This document shows, piece by piece, positions 50,665 to 59,922 of a stretch of DNA of 64,000 nucleotides. The stretch is taken from assembly GCF_002217755.1 (NCBI RefSeq), contig NZ_BCFL01000019.1, positions 556,712 through 620,711 on the forward strand, given 5' to 3'. A program made the position numbers and the translations under genes. Within the stretch, counting starts at the first letter, position 1, and each line of letters begins with the position of its first letter. Origin of the DNA: Streptomyces hyaluromycini (GTDB lineage: Bacteria > Actinomycetota > Actinomycetes > Streptomycetales > Streptomycetaceae). A model generated the notes under the pieces. The model saw only the letters and a list, made by a program, of their open reading frames with translations, had not been told where the DNA came from and made no database searches.

Positions 50665-51540
50665 TCATGGGAGCGGGAACGTGGGTGGTGGCGGCAGGGT
50701 GGGGGTGCTGTTCGGGGTTGTGCGGTGTCGTGGGGTGGCGAGTTGTACGTCGATGGGTGAGCCTGCTGCGGCCGTCTCGCCTGCCGTGACGCTCTGGTCG
50801 ACGACGGAACCCGCTGGGGAGGTGCTGGTGACCTCCGTCGTGGTGCCCGGCTTGAGGTTGCTCCCGGCCGGCAGCTTCCTGGCCTCGCTCACTGTCCGGC
50901 CCGTGAGGTCCGGGACCGTGACGCGCTCGGGTGCCTGGGCCGCGGTGAGCGTGATCTCCGTGCCCATGGCTGCCTGTTCGCCGGCCTGTGGGTTCTGTTC
51001 CAGGACGGTTCCGGGAGTCCGTGCCGAGCCGATGCGTCGGGTGCGTACTTCGAAACCCCTGTCCTCCAGGATCCGGGTCGGTGCGCCGGTGGAGACGACG
51101 ACGGAGACCGGCCGACCCCTCGCGAGCTGTCCGTCGGCCGGGGTCTGGTGGCAGACGAGGCCCTCTGACTGGTCGGCGCAGGCTCCCGCTTGGCGACGGT
51201 GACGGTCAGGCCGGCGTTGCCGGCCTCCTGACGGGCGGTTCCGACGGTCCGGCCGACCAGATCCGGGACGTCCGCCCTGGTGCCCATTGCCGTTCCGTTC
51301 CCGAAGACGAACCATCCGAGGGCCGCTGCCGCGACGGTGACCGCGAGGGTGGCGGCGATGAGCAGGGCCATGGGCAGGCAGCCTTCAGTTGCGTCGCCGT
51401 CTTCATCGCCGTCTCCGCTTTGGCGGCGGGTGGGGGATGGTCGGTGCGGGGCGGAGGCCCAGGCAGGTCTCCACCTCGGTGAGCATGTCTTCGGCCGACC
51501 GGTGTCGTCGGCCGGGGTCCTTCTCCAGGGGAAGAGGCCC
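50665..51540 (-). pseudogene. C-terminal remains of a PASTA-domain Ser/Thr kinase
   Basis: On the minus strand the last residues of a kinase domain (PLEKDPGRRHRSAEDMLTEV) and a basic stretch are followed, after a frame change near 51400, by a transmembrane helix (ALLIAATLAVTVAAAALGWF). Then come PASTA repeats (VPDLVGRTVGTARQEAGNAG; a second frame change near 51185; RVTVPDLTGRTVSEARKLPA). The order kinase, TM, PASTA is that of PknB-type kinases. The catalytic part is gone, and the fragment is joined directly to a TetR gene. Confidence 0.7.
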
Positions 51541-52115
51541 TGCCGCTGGCCCTGGGCGAGGATCCCGGCGACCGCGGCGCGGGCCGGTGCGAGCACCTCG
51601 TCCACGTGGTGGGCGCCCAGGTCCTGGCGGGCGAGGTTCACCAGCACGCGGTAGCGGTCGGCCGCCGGCCACAGTGTGAGGACGAAATGGGCCAGGGCGG
51701 TCACTGCGTCCGCGGTCGGGCCGTCGGCGACCTCGCTCGCGAGCCGGACCGCCTCGGCGGCCTCCGCGGCGAGCCCCCTGACGAGTGCGGCCCGGCCCGC
51801 GAAGTGGACGTAGACGGTCCGCCGTGCGACCCCGGCGGCCTCGGCGATGTCGGCGATGTCGGCGAGCGTGCAGTCGGGACTGCGGCCGAGTTCGCGCAGG
51901 GCCGCTTCCAGGATGCGGGCGCGGGCGCGGGTGCGGGCGCGGGGGTGGGCGCGGGTGCGGGCGCGGGGGTGGGCGTGAGCGTGCGTGCCGGTGCCGGTGC
52001 CGGTGCCGGTGCCGGTGCCGGTGTCGGTGCCGGTGTCGGTGCCGGTGTCGGAATCGGTGTCGGTGATGTGCGGGTCCTGGCCGCGGGGCGGGGGTCGGGC
52101 GGGTCGGCTGGTCAC
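51537..52115 (-). CDS. TetR-family regulator, truncated at the C-terminus
   Basis: It starts at GTG 52115 (GAGGT upstream). A repetitive Thr/Gly then His/Ala/Arg tail (residues 15-65) precedes a TetR HTH (ARILEAALRELG, TLADIADIAEAAGVARRTVY). The ligand domain is recognisable to about GILAQGQRQGLFP, after which the reading frame runs into the kinase remnant. A deletion has therefore fused the two genes, and the ORF stays open to 50889. It is divergent from the efflux pump and probably once controlled it. Confidence 0.65.
51915..52065. repeat. Six-base tandem repeats in the TetR N-terminus
   Basis: Runs of GCGGGT/GCGCGG and GGTGCC/GGTGTC units encode Thr-Gly and Arg/His/Ala repeats before the HTH. 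This is one of several in-frame short tandem repeats between 51.9 and 57.6 kb. Confidence 0.7.
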
Positions 52116-52152
52116 GGCGGTACCTCGGAGCTGGGGGCGGGCACCCGATAGT

Positions 52153-52193
52153 TGCACGTCGATGAGTAATAAACTAGCGTGCACATCGGTGGG
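52153..52193. promoter_or_regulatory. Direct repeat operator between tetR and the efflux gene
   Basis: TGCACGTCGATGAG (52153-52166) and TGCACATCGGTGGG (52180-52193) form a 14-bp direct repeat 27 bp apart in the divergent promoter. The AT-rich AATAAACTAG between them may hold the -10 elements. Probable TetR binding sites. Confidence 0.5.
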
Positions 52194-52239
52194 CAATTAA
52201 GTGGCCCCTCGAACCCCCACGTCCCCCTGGGAGAGTCCC

Positions 52240-53859
52240 GTGCCGTTTCTTGCCAACACCCCCGTCGAGAAGATGAGCGAGCCGTACCCGCGGCGCTGGT
52301 GGGCCCTGATCGTGCTGTGTCTGAGCCTGCTGATCGTCGTCATGGCGAACACGTCGCTGATCGTGGCGGCGCCGGACATGACGACGGACCTCGGCCTGTC
52401 CGGCAGTGACCTGCAGTGGGTGATCGACGGCTACACCGTCCCCTACGCCGCGCTGATGCTCGTGCTCGGTTCGATCGGCGACAAGTACAGCCGCCGTGGC
52501 GCCCTGGTCCTGGGTCTGCTGGTCTTCGCCGGCGGCTCGGTCATGGGCAGCCAGGTTCACCACACCGACCTGGTCATCACCGCCCGCGCGATCATGGGCG
52601 TGGGCGCCGCCGTGGTGATGCCGGCCACGCTGTCACTCCTCGTCGCGATCTTCCCGAGGAACGAGCGCGCCAGGGCCATCACCGCCTGGACCGCCACCTC
52701 CGGCCTGGCCATCGCGGTCGGCCCGCTGGTCGCCGGCTGGCTGCTTGAGGACCACGCCTGGGGTTCGACGTTCCTCATCAACGTCCCGATCGCCGTGGTC
52801 GCCGTCTTCGGCGCCCTCGCGCTCGTGCCGCCGTCGAAGGCGGAGAAGCCGGGCCGGATCGACTACGTCGGCGGACTGCTGTCGATCGTCTCCGTGGGCA
52901 GCCTGGTCTACGCGACCATCGAGGGCCCGCACTTCGGCTGGGGCAGGGGCCCGGTCACCGCGGCCGTCGTCGCCGGCGTGGGCCTGGTGGCGTTCGTGGC
53001 CTGGGAGCTGCGGCACCCGCACCCCATGCTGAACGTCCGCAAGTTCGGCCACCGCCCGTTCTCCGGGTCGATGCTCGCGGTGCTGTTCTTCTTCTTCGGC
53101 ACGTTCGGCGCGATCTACTACGCCACCCAGTTCCTGCAGTTCGTCCTCGGCTACAGCGCGCTGGAGACCGGCGTACGGCTGCTGCCGCTGGCCGGGGCCG
53201 TCTTCGTCGGCGCCGCGATCACCGGGCGGCTGACCCCGAAGCTGGGCATGAAGCCGATGGTGGTGACCGGCATGGCGATCGGTACCGCGGCCGTCTTCCT
53301 GCTCACCCGGATCGACAAGGGCTCGGCCTACACCGACTTCCTGCCGACGATGATGATGCTCGGCTTCGCGATCGGCCTCAGCGTCTCCCCGGCGACCGAC
53401 ACCATCATGAGCTCCTTCCCCGAGTCTGAGCTGGGCGTCGGCGGCGGCGCCAACGACACCGCCCTGGAACTCGGCGGCTCCCTGGGCATCGCGATCCTCG
53501 GCTCGCTGCTCGGCACCGCCTACCGCGACAAGCTGACCGGCCTGGTCGGCGACCACCTTCCGGCCGCGGCGCTGGACACCGCCAAGGACTCGGTGGGCGG
53601 CGGAATCGCCGTCGCCGAGCAGGTCGCGAAGAACCCGACCGCCGGAGGGCCGCAGCAAGCCCAGGCGCTGATCGACGCCGTGCACGAATCCTTCGCCCAT
53701 GGTGTCGCCCAGACCAGTCTGGTCGGCGGGATCATCATGGCCGCCGGGACGATGATCGTCCTCGCGGTGCTGCCCGGACTCCGCGGCGAGACCAGGTCCG
53801 AGGAGGACGCCGAGGAGCCGCAGAAGGAAGAGGAGAAGGAGCAGGCGAGCATCGCCTGA
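52240..53859 (+). CDS. DHA2-family MFS drug efflux transporter
   Basis: A 539-residue protein from GTG 52240, preferred to GTG 52201 because GGGAGAG lies just before it. Fourteen predicted helices and the family motifs LQWVIDGYTVPYAALMLVLG and GSIGDKYSRRGAL (motif A) identify a proton-driven QacA-type exporter. A charged Glu/Lys-rich tail ends the protein. It is divergent from the truncated TetR gene, so its repression may be impaired. Confidence 0.85.
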   Translation: MPFLANTPVEKMSEPYPRRWWALIVLCLSLLIVVMANTSLIVAAPDMTTDLGLSGSDLQWVIDGYTVPYAALMLVLGSIGDKYSRRGALVLGLLVFAGGSVMGSQVHHTDLVITARAIMGVGAAVVMPATLSLLVAIFPRNERARAITAWTATSGLAIAVGPLVAGWLLEDHAWGSTFLINVPIAVVAVFGALALVPPSKAEKPGRIDYVGGLLSIVSVGSLVYATIEGPHFGWGRGPVTAAVVAGVGLVAFVAWELRHPHPMLNVRKFGHRPFSGSMLAVLFFFFGTFGAIYYATQFLQFVLGYSALETGVRLLPLAGAVFVGAAITGRLTPKLGMKPMVVTGMAIGTAAVFLLTRIDKGSAYTDFLPTMMMLGFAIGLSVSPATDTIMSSFPESELGVGGGANDTALELGGSLGIAILGSLLGTAYRDKLTGLVGDHLPAAALDTAKDSVGGGIAVAEQVAKNPTAGGPQQAQALIDAVHESFAHGVAQTSLVGGIIMAAGTMIVLAVLPGLRGETRSEEDAEEPQKEEEKEQASIA

Positions 53860-53913
53860 GCGGTGGCCGTGGCCGTGGATGCGACTTCGGCTTCGGCTTC
53901 GGTTGCGGCTTCG

Positions 53914-53987
53914 ACCGCAACCGCAACCGCAACCGCAACCGCAACCGCGTACAGGAAGCCGGACTCCGCTTCAGCGCTCCGGCTTCC
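53914..53987 (+). terminator. Repeat tract and hairpin terminator after the efflux gene
   Basis: Five tandem CCGCAA/ACCGCA units (53914-53948) are followed by the hairpin GGAAGCCGGA/TCCGGCTTCC (53954-53987). The tract also pairs with GGTTGCGG just upstream. Confidence 0.6.
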
Positions 53988-54028
53988 CATGCCCCGAGAC
54001 GGACCGTGCCTGAGCGGCGCACGGTCCT

Positions 54029-54066
54029 GGACGGTGCCGGGAGGGACGCCCGGCACCGTCCCTTTT
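54029..54066. terminator. Strong hairpin terminator
   Basis: GGACGGTGCCGGG and CCCGGCACCGTCC form a 13-bp stem with a 7-nt loop followed by CTTTT. It lies in the 53860-54395 intergenic region, which shows no gene; small dyads CTCCAATTGGAG and GTAATCGTTAC at 54313-54335 may be operators for the next operon. Confidence 0.7.
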
Positions 54067-54395
54067 CCGTTTTCGGAGGGAACCGGACAACCGGACGGGG
54101 GCAGCCGGAAGCGGGGACGGGCGCGGTGAAGCGCCTCGCGAGGCGTTGTCACCGGTGCCCCGGTCGCCACGTTCGCCGCCTTCCGCGTGCCGCGCTCCAG
54201 CGCGCTCGATGACCGCGGCGATCAGGTCGTCCTTGTCCCCCGCGCCGTCGCCCCCTCGTTTTCCGTCCTGAGTGCTTGACCCCTGTTGGCCCTCGCCTTA
54301 CCGTAGCATCCGCTCCAATTGGAGTAATCGTTACAGCAATAGCGGTAAGAGCCGTAAGGGCCGCAGGCGAACAGGGACGACAGTGAGGTGGCCTG

Positions 54396-56030
54396 GTGAG
54401 CGAAGTCAGTGCCAGGGGTGGAGTCGACGGCAGCGCCTATGACGTGGCGGTGATCGGCTACGGGCCCACGGGGGTGACCGCGGCGAACCTGCTGGGCGGC
54501 ATGGGCCTCAGGGTCGTCGTGCTGGAGCGGGACGCGGGGATCTACTCCCGTGCGCGGGCGATCTCCACGGACGAGGAGGTCATCCGGATCTGGCAGCGCA
54601 TCGGCCTGGCCGAGCGGCTGAAGCTGGACATGCTCACCGAACGGCCGCTCGACTTCGTCGACGCACAGGGCCGTACCTTCCTCAGCGCCTGCCCCGCCCC
54701 GCGCGGCCACGGCCATCCGCCGCAGATGTTCATCTACCAGCCGGCGCTGGAGCAGGTCCTGCGCGACGGCGTCGACCGCTACCCGAACGTGGAGGTGCTG
54801 CTGCGCCACGAGTGCCTGCGGCTGCGTCAGGATGCGCACGGCGATGGCGACGGTGCCGGTGCCGGCGCCGCCGCCGGCGTCGAGCTGACGGTCGTCGGCG
54901 CCGACGACTCGGTGCGACGGCTGCGCGCGAGGTACGTGATCGCGGCCGACGGCGGTTCAAGCCTCACCCGTGCCCAGCTCAACGTGGGCTACGAGGGGCG
55001 GACGTACGAGGACCGCTGGGTGGTCGTCGACACCGAGATGCTGAAGCCCTGGCCGGACCACGACCGGCTGCGGTTCCGCTGCGACCCGGCCCGCCCTGCC
55101 GTGGACTGCCCGACGCCGTTGGGGCACCACCGCTGGGAGTTCCCGATCCTGCCCGGCGACGACGAGAAGCACCTGACCAGCGACGACGCGATCTACGCGA
55201 TGGTGTCCCGGTACGGCATCGGCCCGGACCGGATCAGGATCCTGCGGGCGACCGTGTACAGCCACCACGTCCGCTTCGCAGACCGCTTCCGGGTCGGCCG
55301 GGTCTTCCTCGCCGGGGACGCGGCGCACGCGATGCCGCCGTGGATCGGCCAGGGCATGGCGGCCGGGGTACGCGACGCGGCCAACCTCTGCTGGAAGCTC
55401 GCCGCCGTGCTGCGGGGCGAACTCCCCGAGTCGGTCCTGGACTCCTACGAGGCCGAACGCAAGCCGCACGTGAAGGAGGTCACCCGGCGGGCGGTGCTCG
55501 TCGGCCGCCTCATCACCGAACGCAGACTCCCGGTGGCCCGCGTCCGGAACACCGCGCTGCGTGCGATCCGCCCGGTGCCGGGCCTCACCTCCCGGCTGGT
55601 CGACGCCAACTGGATACCGGTCGCGTCCTACGCCAAGGGCTTCCAGGCCCGCCCGCGCACCAAGGCCTCCGGGCGCCAGATCCCGCAGCCCTGGGTCACC
55701 GGCCCCGACGGGGAGCGGGTCCGGCTGGACGACGTGCTCGGCGGCCGCTGGCTGCTGCTGCACCTCGGCCCGCCCCGCCCGCAGCCGGCCTGGGAGCGGG
55801 CCGGTGTGCCCTCACTGGCGGTTCTGCCGGCGGGTTCACGCCCGGCGGAGAACGCGGTCGTGGACAGCGACGGCGTGCTGCTGCCCTGGCTGGCGGAGCG
55901 CGACGCGACCACGCTCGCCCTGCGCCCCGACGCCTACGTCTACGCCGCCGCGCGCGCCGGCGCCCAACTCCCCCCACCGCCCGCCGGGTTCGCGCCCACA
56001 GCGCGACCTGCCGCCGTCTCCGCCCAGTGA
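54396..56030 (+). CDS. FAD-dependent aromatic hydroxylase (MhpA-like)
   Basis: A 544-residue flavoprotein monooxygenase with GTG start. The dinucleotide fold is VIGYGPTGVTAANLL near residue 20, and the second FAD motif VFLAGDAAHAMPPWIGQGM is at about 305-320, both typical of PHBH-fold enzymes such as MhpA (3-(3-hydroxyphenyl)propionate hydroxylase). Next come a C-C hydrolase and an extradiol dioxygenase, giving a complete hydroxylate-cleave-hydrolyse set for an aromatic acid. A GDGDGAGAGAAAG run near 150 is a repeat expansion. The true substrate is unknown. Confidence 0.82.
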   Translation: MSEVSARGGVDGSAYDVAVIGYGPTGVTAANLLGGMGLRVVVLERDAGIYSRARAISTDEEVIRIWQRIGLAERLKLDMLTERPLDFVDAQGRTFLSACPAPRGHGHPPQMFIYQPALEQVLRDGVDRYPNVEVLLRHECLRLRQDAHGDGDGAGAGAAAGVELTVVGADDSVRRLRARYVIAADGGSSLTRAQLNVGYEGRTYEDRWVVVDTEMLKPWPDHDRLRFRCDPARPAVDCPTPLGHHRWEFPILPGDDEKHLTSDDAIYAMVSRYGIGPDRIRILRATVYSHHVRFADRFRVGRVFLAGDAAHAMPPWIGQGMAAGVRDAANLCWKLAAVLRGELPESVLDSYEAERKPHVKEVTRRAVLVGRLITERRLPVARVRNTALRAIRPVPGLTSRLVDANWIPVASYAKGFQARPRTKASGRQIPQPWVTGPDGERVRLDDVLGGRWLLLHLGPPRPQPAWERAGVPSLAVLPAGSRPAENAVVDSDGVLLPWLAERDATTLALRPDAYVYAAARAGAQLPPPPAGFAPTARPAAVSAQ

Positions 56031-56038
56031 GGACCCCC

Positions 56039-57103
56039 ATGACCCCGCAGATTCAGCCGCAGTCGATGCCCGAGCACCCGCACGACTCCCTGCGCGAGTC
56101 CCCGCGCGAGTCCCCGCACGACTCCCCGCGCGAGTCCCCGCACGACTCCCCGCGCGAGTCCCCGCGCGAGTCCCCGCACGACTCCCTGCGCGAGTCCCCG
56201 CACGACTCCCTGCACGACTCCCCGCACGAGTCTCCGCACCACTCCCCGCCCCACTCCCTGCGCGAGTCCGTGCTCGACGTCGCGGGCAAGGAGATCTTCG
56301 TCGCGGAGACCGGTGACGGCCCCCCGGTCCTGCTGCTGCACGGCGGTGGTCCGGGCGCCTCGGGCGTCTCCAACTACAGCCGCAACATAGCTGAGTTGGC
56401 CAAGGAGTACCGGGTCATCGTGCCCGACCTGCCCGGCTACGGCCGCAGCACCAAGGGCGTCGACCGGAGCGACCCGTTCGGCTACCTGGCCGACAGCATC
56501 CGGGGCCTGCTGGACCGACTCGGCCTGGACAGGGCCCACCTGGTCGGCAACTCCTACGGCGGGGCCTGCGCGCTGCGGCTCGCCCTCGACACCCCCGACC
56601 GGGTCGACCGGATGGTCCTGATGGGCCCCGGCGGCATCGGCACCACCCGCGCCCTGCCCACCCCCGGCCTCAACAGCCTCCTCGACTACTACACGGGGGA
56701 CGGCCCTTCGCGGCTGAAGCTGGAGAAGTTCATCCGCACCCACCTCGTCTTCAACGCGGCGGAGGTGCCCGCGTCGGTCATCGATTCCCGCTACCGGGAC
56801 AGCATCGACCCCGAGGTCGTCGCGAACCCGCCGCTGACGCGTCCGTCCGGCCCGAACGCCCTGCGCACCCTGTGGAAGACGGACTTCACCCGCGACCGGC
56901 GCCTGGCGCGGCTGCCGGTGCCGACCCTGGTGCTGTGGGGCGCCGCGGACAGGGTCAACCGGCCCTCCGGCGGCCGGATGCTGGCCGACCGGCTGCCCAA
57001 CTGCGACCTGTACCTGGTCGCCAACACCGGGCACTGGGTGCAGTGGGAGCGTGCCGAACTCTTCAACAGCCTGTGCGCGGACTTCCTGGCAGGCCGGCGA
57101 TGA
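56039..57103 (+). CDS. Alpha/beta hydrolase for meta-cleavage product (MhpC/BphD-like) with repeat tail
   Basis: A 354-residue protein. Residues 15-76 are an odd Ser/Pro/His/Asp/Arg/Glu repeat (SPHDSPRE units). The hydrolase domain follows: LLLHGGGPGASG (oxyanion region), nucleophile GNSYGG, acid LWGAADRVN and base NTGHWVQWE. C-C hydrolases split the ring-fission product of extradiol cleavage. It starts 8 bp after the hydroxylase stop and overlaps the dioxygenase start by 4 bp. Confidence 0.82.
   Translation: MTPQIQPQSMPEHPHDSLRESPRESPHDSPRESPHDSPRESPRESPHDSLRESPHDSLHDSPHESPHHSPPHSLRESVLDVAGKEIFVAETGDGPPVLLLHGGGPGASGVSNYSRNIAELAKEYRVIVPDLPGYGRSTKGVDRSDPFGYLADSIRGLLDRLGLDRAHLVGNSYGGACALRLALDTPDRVDRMVLMGPGGIGTTRALPTPGLNSLLDYYTGDGPSRLKLEKFIRTHLVFNAAEVPASVIDSRYRDSIDPEVVANPPLTRPSGPNALRTLWKTDFTRDRRLARLPVPTLVLWGAADRVNRPSGGRMLADRLPNCDLYLVANTGHWVQWERAELFNSLCADFLAGRR
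56081..56268. repeat. 12-bp tandem repeat in the hydrolase N-terminus
   Basis: About fifteen imperfect copies of a unit like CACGACTCCCCG/CGCGAGTCCCCG, all in frame, encode the Ser-Pro-His/Arg-Asp/Glu tail. The tail precedes the catalytic domain and is dispensable by comparison with the family. Confidence 0.8.
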
Positions 57104-58191
57104 CAGCACAGCCCGACGTCTTCGGTTCCGTCCGCCTCGGTTACCTGGTCATCGAGACGAACCGGTTCGCGGACTGGCGCCGCTTCGGCACCGACGCCAT
57201 CGGCATGCACCACGACGACCTCGGCACCGGCCTGATGCGGTTCCGCCTCGACGGCCATGAGTGCCGCTTCCTGCTGCGCCGCGGACCCGCCGAGGACGTC
57301 GTCGCCATCGGCTGGCACCTCGACGACCACACCGCCTTCGAGCAGATCGAGGCCCGGGTGCGCCTCCACGGCGTCCCCGCCGTCCGGGGCACCGCCGAGG
57401 AGGCGAAGCTGCGCGGCGTCGAACGCCTGCTCCGCTTCCCCGGCCCCAAGGGCATCGCCCAGGAGATCACCACCACCCCGGTCACCTCTTCGGAACCGCT
57501 GAAGACGCAACCCCTGAAGACGCAACTCCTGAAGACGCAACCCTTGAAGACGCAACCCTTGAAGACGCAACCCCTCAAGATGCTCGCGTCCGGCTGGGTC
57601 ACCGGCGACTCCGGGATGGGCCATGTCGCCCTCACCTCGACCAGGCCCACCCTGACGCGGGGCTACTTCAGCACCGTCTTCGACGCCCGCCTCACCGACT
57701 GCATCGACGAGACCATCGGCGGCGTCAAGCTGAAGATCCGCTTCCTGCGGGTCAACGAACGGCACCACTCCATCGCGATCGCCGCCGTCCGCGGGCTGCC
57801 CGTCGACCCGGTCCGCACCCGCGTCCAGCACCTCAACATCCAGGCGGCCTCCCTGGACGACCTGGCCCGCAGCTACGAACGCGTCCACGAACTCGGCTTC
57901 GACATGGCCCTGTCCGTCGGGCAGCACACCAACGACAAGGAACTCTCCTACTACGCCCGCACCCCCTCGGGCTTCGAGTGGGAGGTCGGCTGGAACCCGC
58001 TCGTCGTCGACGAGAGGACCTGGGAGCCCAGTACCCACCAGGGCATCAGCATCTGGGGCCACAGGCCCGTCGGGCAGACGATCACCGACAAGCTCGAACA
58101 GTTCCGCCTCGGGGCCCGGTCCCTGGCCCGCCCGGAGAGGACCGTCCCCGCGCTGAGCGGCGCCGGTGTCAGGACAGCGGGACGTGGGTGA
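57100..58191 (+). CDS. Extradiol ring-cleavage dioxygenase, two-domain VOC type (BphC-like)
   Basis: A 363-residue protein with two vicinal-oxygen-chelate modules. The iron ligands are in the second: GMGHVALTS (about H173), VQHLNIQ (about H247) and FEWEVGW (Glu). The type I extradiol enzymes open catechols next to the hydroxyls using Fe(II) and O2. Between the modules sits a PLKTQ repeat (five and a half copies) absent from the family. The gene is last in the operon and its 3' end overlaps the convergent IclR gene by about 23 bp. Confidence 0.82.
   Translation: MTAQPDVFGSVRLGYLVIETNRFADWRRFGTDAIGMHHDDLGTGLMRFRLDGHECRFLLRRGPAEDVVAIGWHLDDHTAFEQIEARVRLHGVPAVRGTAEEAKLRGVERLLRFPGPKGIAQEITTTPVTSSEPLKTQPLKTQLLKTQPLKTQPLKTQPLKMLASGWVTGDSGMGHVALTSTRPTLTRGYFSTVFDARLTDCIDETIGGVKLKIRFLRVNERHHSIAIAAVRGLPVDPVRTRVQHLNIQAASLDDLARSYERVHELGFDMALSVGQHTNDKELSYYARTPSGFEWEVGWNPLVVDERTWEPSTHQGISIWGHRPVGQTITDKLEQFRLGARSLARPERTVPALSGAGVRTAGRG
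57496..57582. repeat. 15-bp tandem repeat in the dioxygenase gene
   Basis: Five complete copies of a unit like CCCCTGAAGACGCAA and one partial copy encode PLKTQ repeats in the inter-domain linker. In frame throughout. Confidence 0.85.
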
Positions 58192-59752
58192 AGCGGGACG
58201 CGATGTGGAGGTCGTCCTGGACCTGGGCCGTCGTGGCGTGCAGGGCGGGCAGCACCTCGCTCACGCACTCCGCCAGGGTGCGGCGGGCCGCGTGGGTGGC
58301 CACGTTCAGGGCGGCGACCGGGCGGCCCGCCCGGTCCCGTACCGGTACCGCGATCGAGCGCAGCCCCGACTCCAGCTCCTCGTCCGCCAGGGCGTATCCG
58401 CCGGGTTCGGCGAGGCCGAGCAGGGCCCGGCCGAGCGCGGTACGGCCCGCCGGCAGGCGGGTGCCCACCGTGATGTCCACCGTCAGGACCCGGCTCGCGG
58501 CCGCCACCGCGACGTACTGGATCTCCGCCGGATCGGTCCCCGGGACCAGAACCGCCAGCGCCGTCGGCTCGTCGAGCCGGTCCGCGAGGGCGCGCAGCCG
58601 GGGGGCCGCGAGGCGGGCGAGGGTGGTGCGGGACAGCGGCGGGTAGCCCAGGGACAGCACCCGGGGCGTGAGGGTGAAATGGCGTCCGTCCGCGGTCACC
58701 AGGCCCAGGTGCTCGTAGGTGATCAGGGCCCGCCGGGCCGTCGCCCGGGCCAGGCCCGTCGCCTTCGCCACGTCCGTCAGGGTCAGCGCCGAGCGGCCCT
58801 CGCCGAAGGCCGTCAGGACCGTCAGGCCCCGGGCCAGGGACTCCACGAAGTCGCGGCCGAGTTCGTGCTTCGAGGCCGTGGTCCACACGGCGAGGCCCGA
58901 GGGCGGCGGGCCCGGCTCCGCGGGCCGGGCCGCGGCCTCGCGCAGCTCCGTCTCCATCGCCGTCACCGCCGTCCGCAGCCGGGGGAGCAGGGTCGCGCGC
59001 AGGTCCGCCGCCGTGTGGCGGCTGGTGTGGCTGACGACGCTCGCCACGCACGCGACCCGTCCGCTGCCCGGGGCGCGCACCGGGACGGAGACCGCGACCA
59101 GACCCGGCTCGACCAACTGGTCGTCCAGGGCCCAGCCGCTGCGCCGGGTCTCCTCGGCCCGCGCCTCGAAGTCGTCGGCGGCGGCCGGACTCCGGGGCGG
59201 TACGGCAGGGAAGCCGGCGTCCGTCGGGTCCGCCGCGCGCCTCGCCCGCCAGGCCGCCCACTCCCGCTCCGTCCACTCGGCCGCGAACAGCGGGCCGGGG
59301 GCGGTGCGTTCGGCCGGCAGCAGGTCGCCGATGCGGAAGCTCACGGACATCGCGCGGCGCCGGGTCGCCTGGTGGATGAACCGGATGCCGTCCCGGTCGG
59401 CGACCGCGAGGGAGACCGACTCGTCCAGTTCGTCGGCGAGCGCGTCGGCGTGCGCGTCGAGGAGGGCGGGCAGGCGGAGCGCGGCCAGGTAGGCGTTGCC
59501 CAGCTCCATCACCCCGGGGGTGAGCACCGCGTCCCGGCCGTCCTGGCGGACGTAGCCCATGCGGGAGAGGGTCGCGGTGATCCGGTCCACCGTGGAACGG
59601 GCGAGGCCGGTACGCCGTTCCAGCGCGCTCGCGCTCAGCGTCCCGCCCGCCTCGGTCAGCGCCTCCAGCACCGCCACGCCCCGGATCAGCGGCGTCACCG
59701 CCTCGGCGGGCGGCTCCTGCGCCGCGGGGGAGGAGGGCAAGGGGGCGGTCAT
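58169..59752 (-). CDS. Tandem-duplicated IclR-family regulator
   Basis: A 527-residue protein made of two complete IclR units. The first HTH is LIRGVAVLEALTEAGGTLSA/LARSTVDRITATLSRMGYV, with its ligand domain to about 255. The second HTH is SLARGLTVLTAFGEGRSALT/LARATARRALITYEHLGLV (about 280), with its ligand domain to the end. Usual IclR proteins are about 260 residues. The PcaR/PobR-like second half and its convergence on the aromatic operon suggest control of that pathway. A covalent dimer could read two effectors. Confidence 0.82.
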   Translation of the reverse strand: MTAPLPSSPAAQEPPAEAVTPLIRGVAVLEALTEAGGTLSASALERRTGLARSTVDRITATLSRMGYVRQDGRDAVLTPGVMELGNAYLAALRLPALLDAHADALADELDESVSLAVADRDGIRFIHQATRRRAMSVSFRIGDLLPAERTAPGPLFAAEWTEREWAAWRARRAADPTDAGFPAVPPRSPAAADDFEARAEETRRSGWALDDQLVEPGLVAVSVPVRAPGSGRVACVASVVSHTSRHTAADLRATLLPRLRTAVTAMETELREAAARPAEPGPPPSGLAVWTTASKHELGRDFVESLARGLTVLTAFGEGRSALTLTDVAKATGLARATARRALITYEHLGLVTADGRHFTLTPRVLSLGYPPLSRTTLARLAAPRLRALADRLDEPTALAVLVPGTDPAEIQYVAVAAASRVLTVDITVGTRLPAGRTALGRALLGLAEPGGYALADEELESGLRSIAVPVRDRAGRPVAALNVATHAARRTLAECVSEVLPALHATTAQVQDDLHIASRFTHVPLS

Positions 59753-59768
59753 CGACTCTCCGGCTCCG

Positions 59769-59815
59769 GTACGACGGTTTCCGTGATCTCCCGTACGACG
59801 GTTTCCGTGATCTCC
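59769..59815. promoter_or_regulatory. 24-bp direct repeat before the IclR gene
   Basis: Two perfect copies of a 23-bp word (GTACGACGGTTTCCGTGATC then TCC) at a 24-bp period lie 17-63 bp upstream of the IclR start. GTTTCCG and CGGTTTACGG words nearby resemble IclR-type half sites. Probable autoregulatory site. Confidence 0.5.
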
Positions 59816-59922
59816 GGTACGGCACGACCTTCGCTACGGCGATCAGCGCACGCCTACCGTAAACCGTGGCCCACCTGGCCCGCGCCGGGTCCGGCAACCC
59901 CGGTCCGCCCGGCGGCGGTCCG

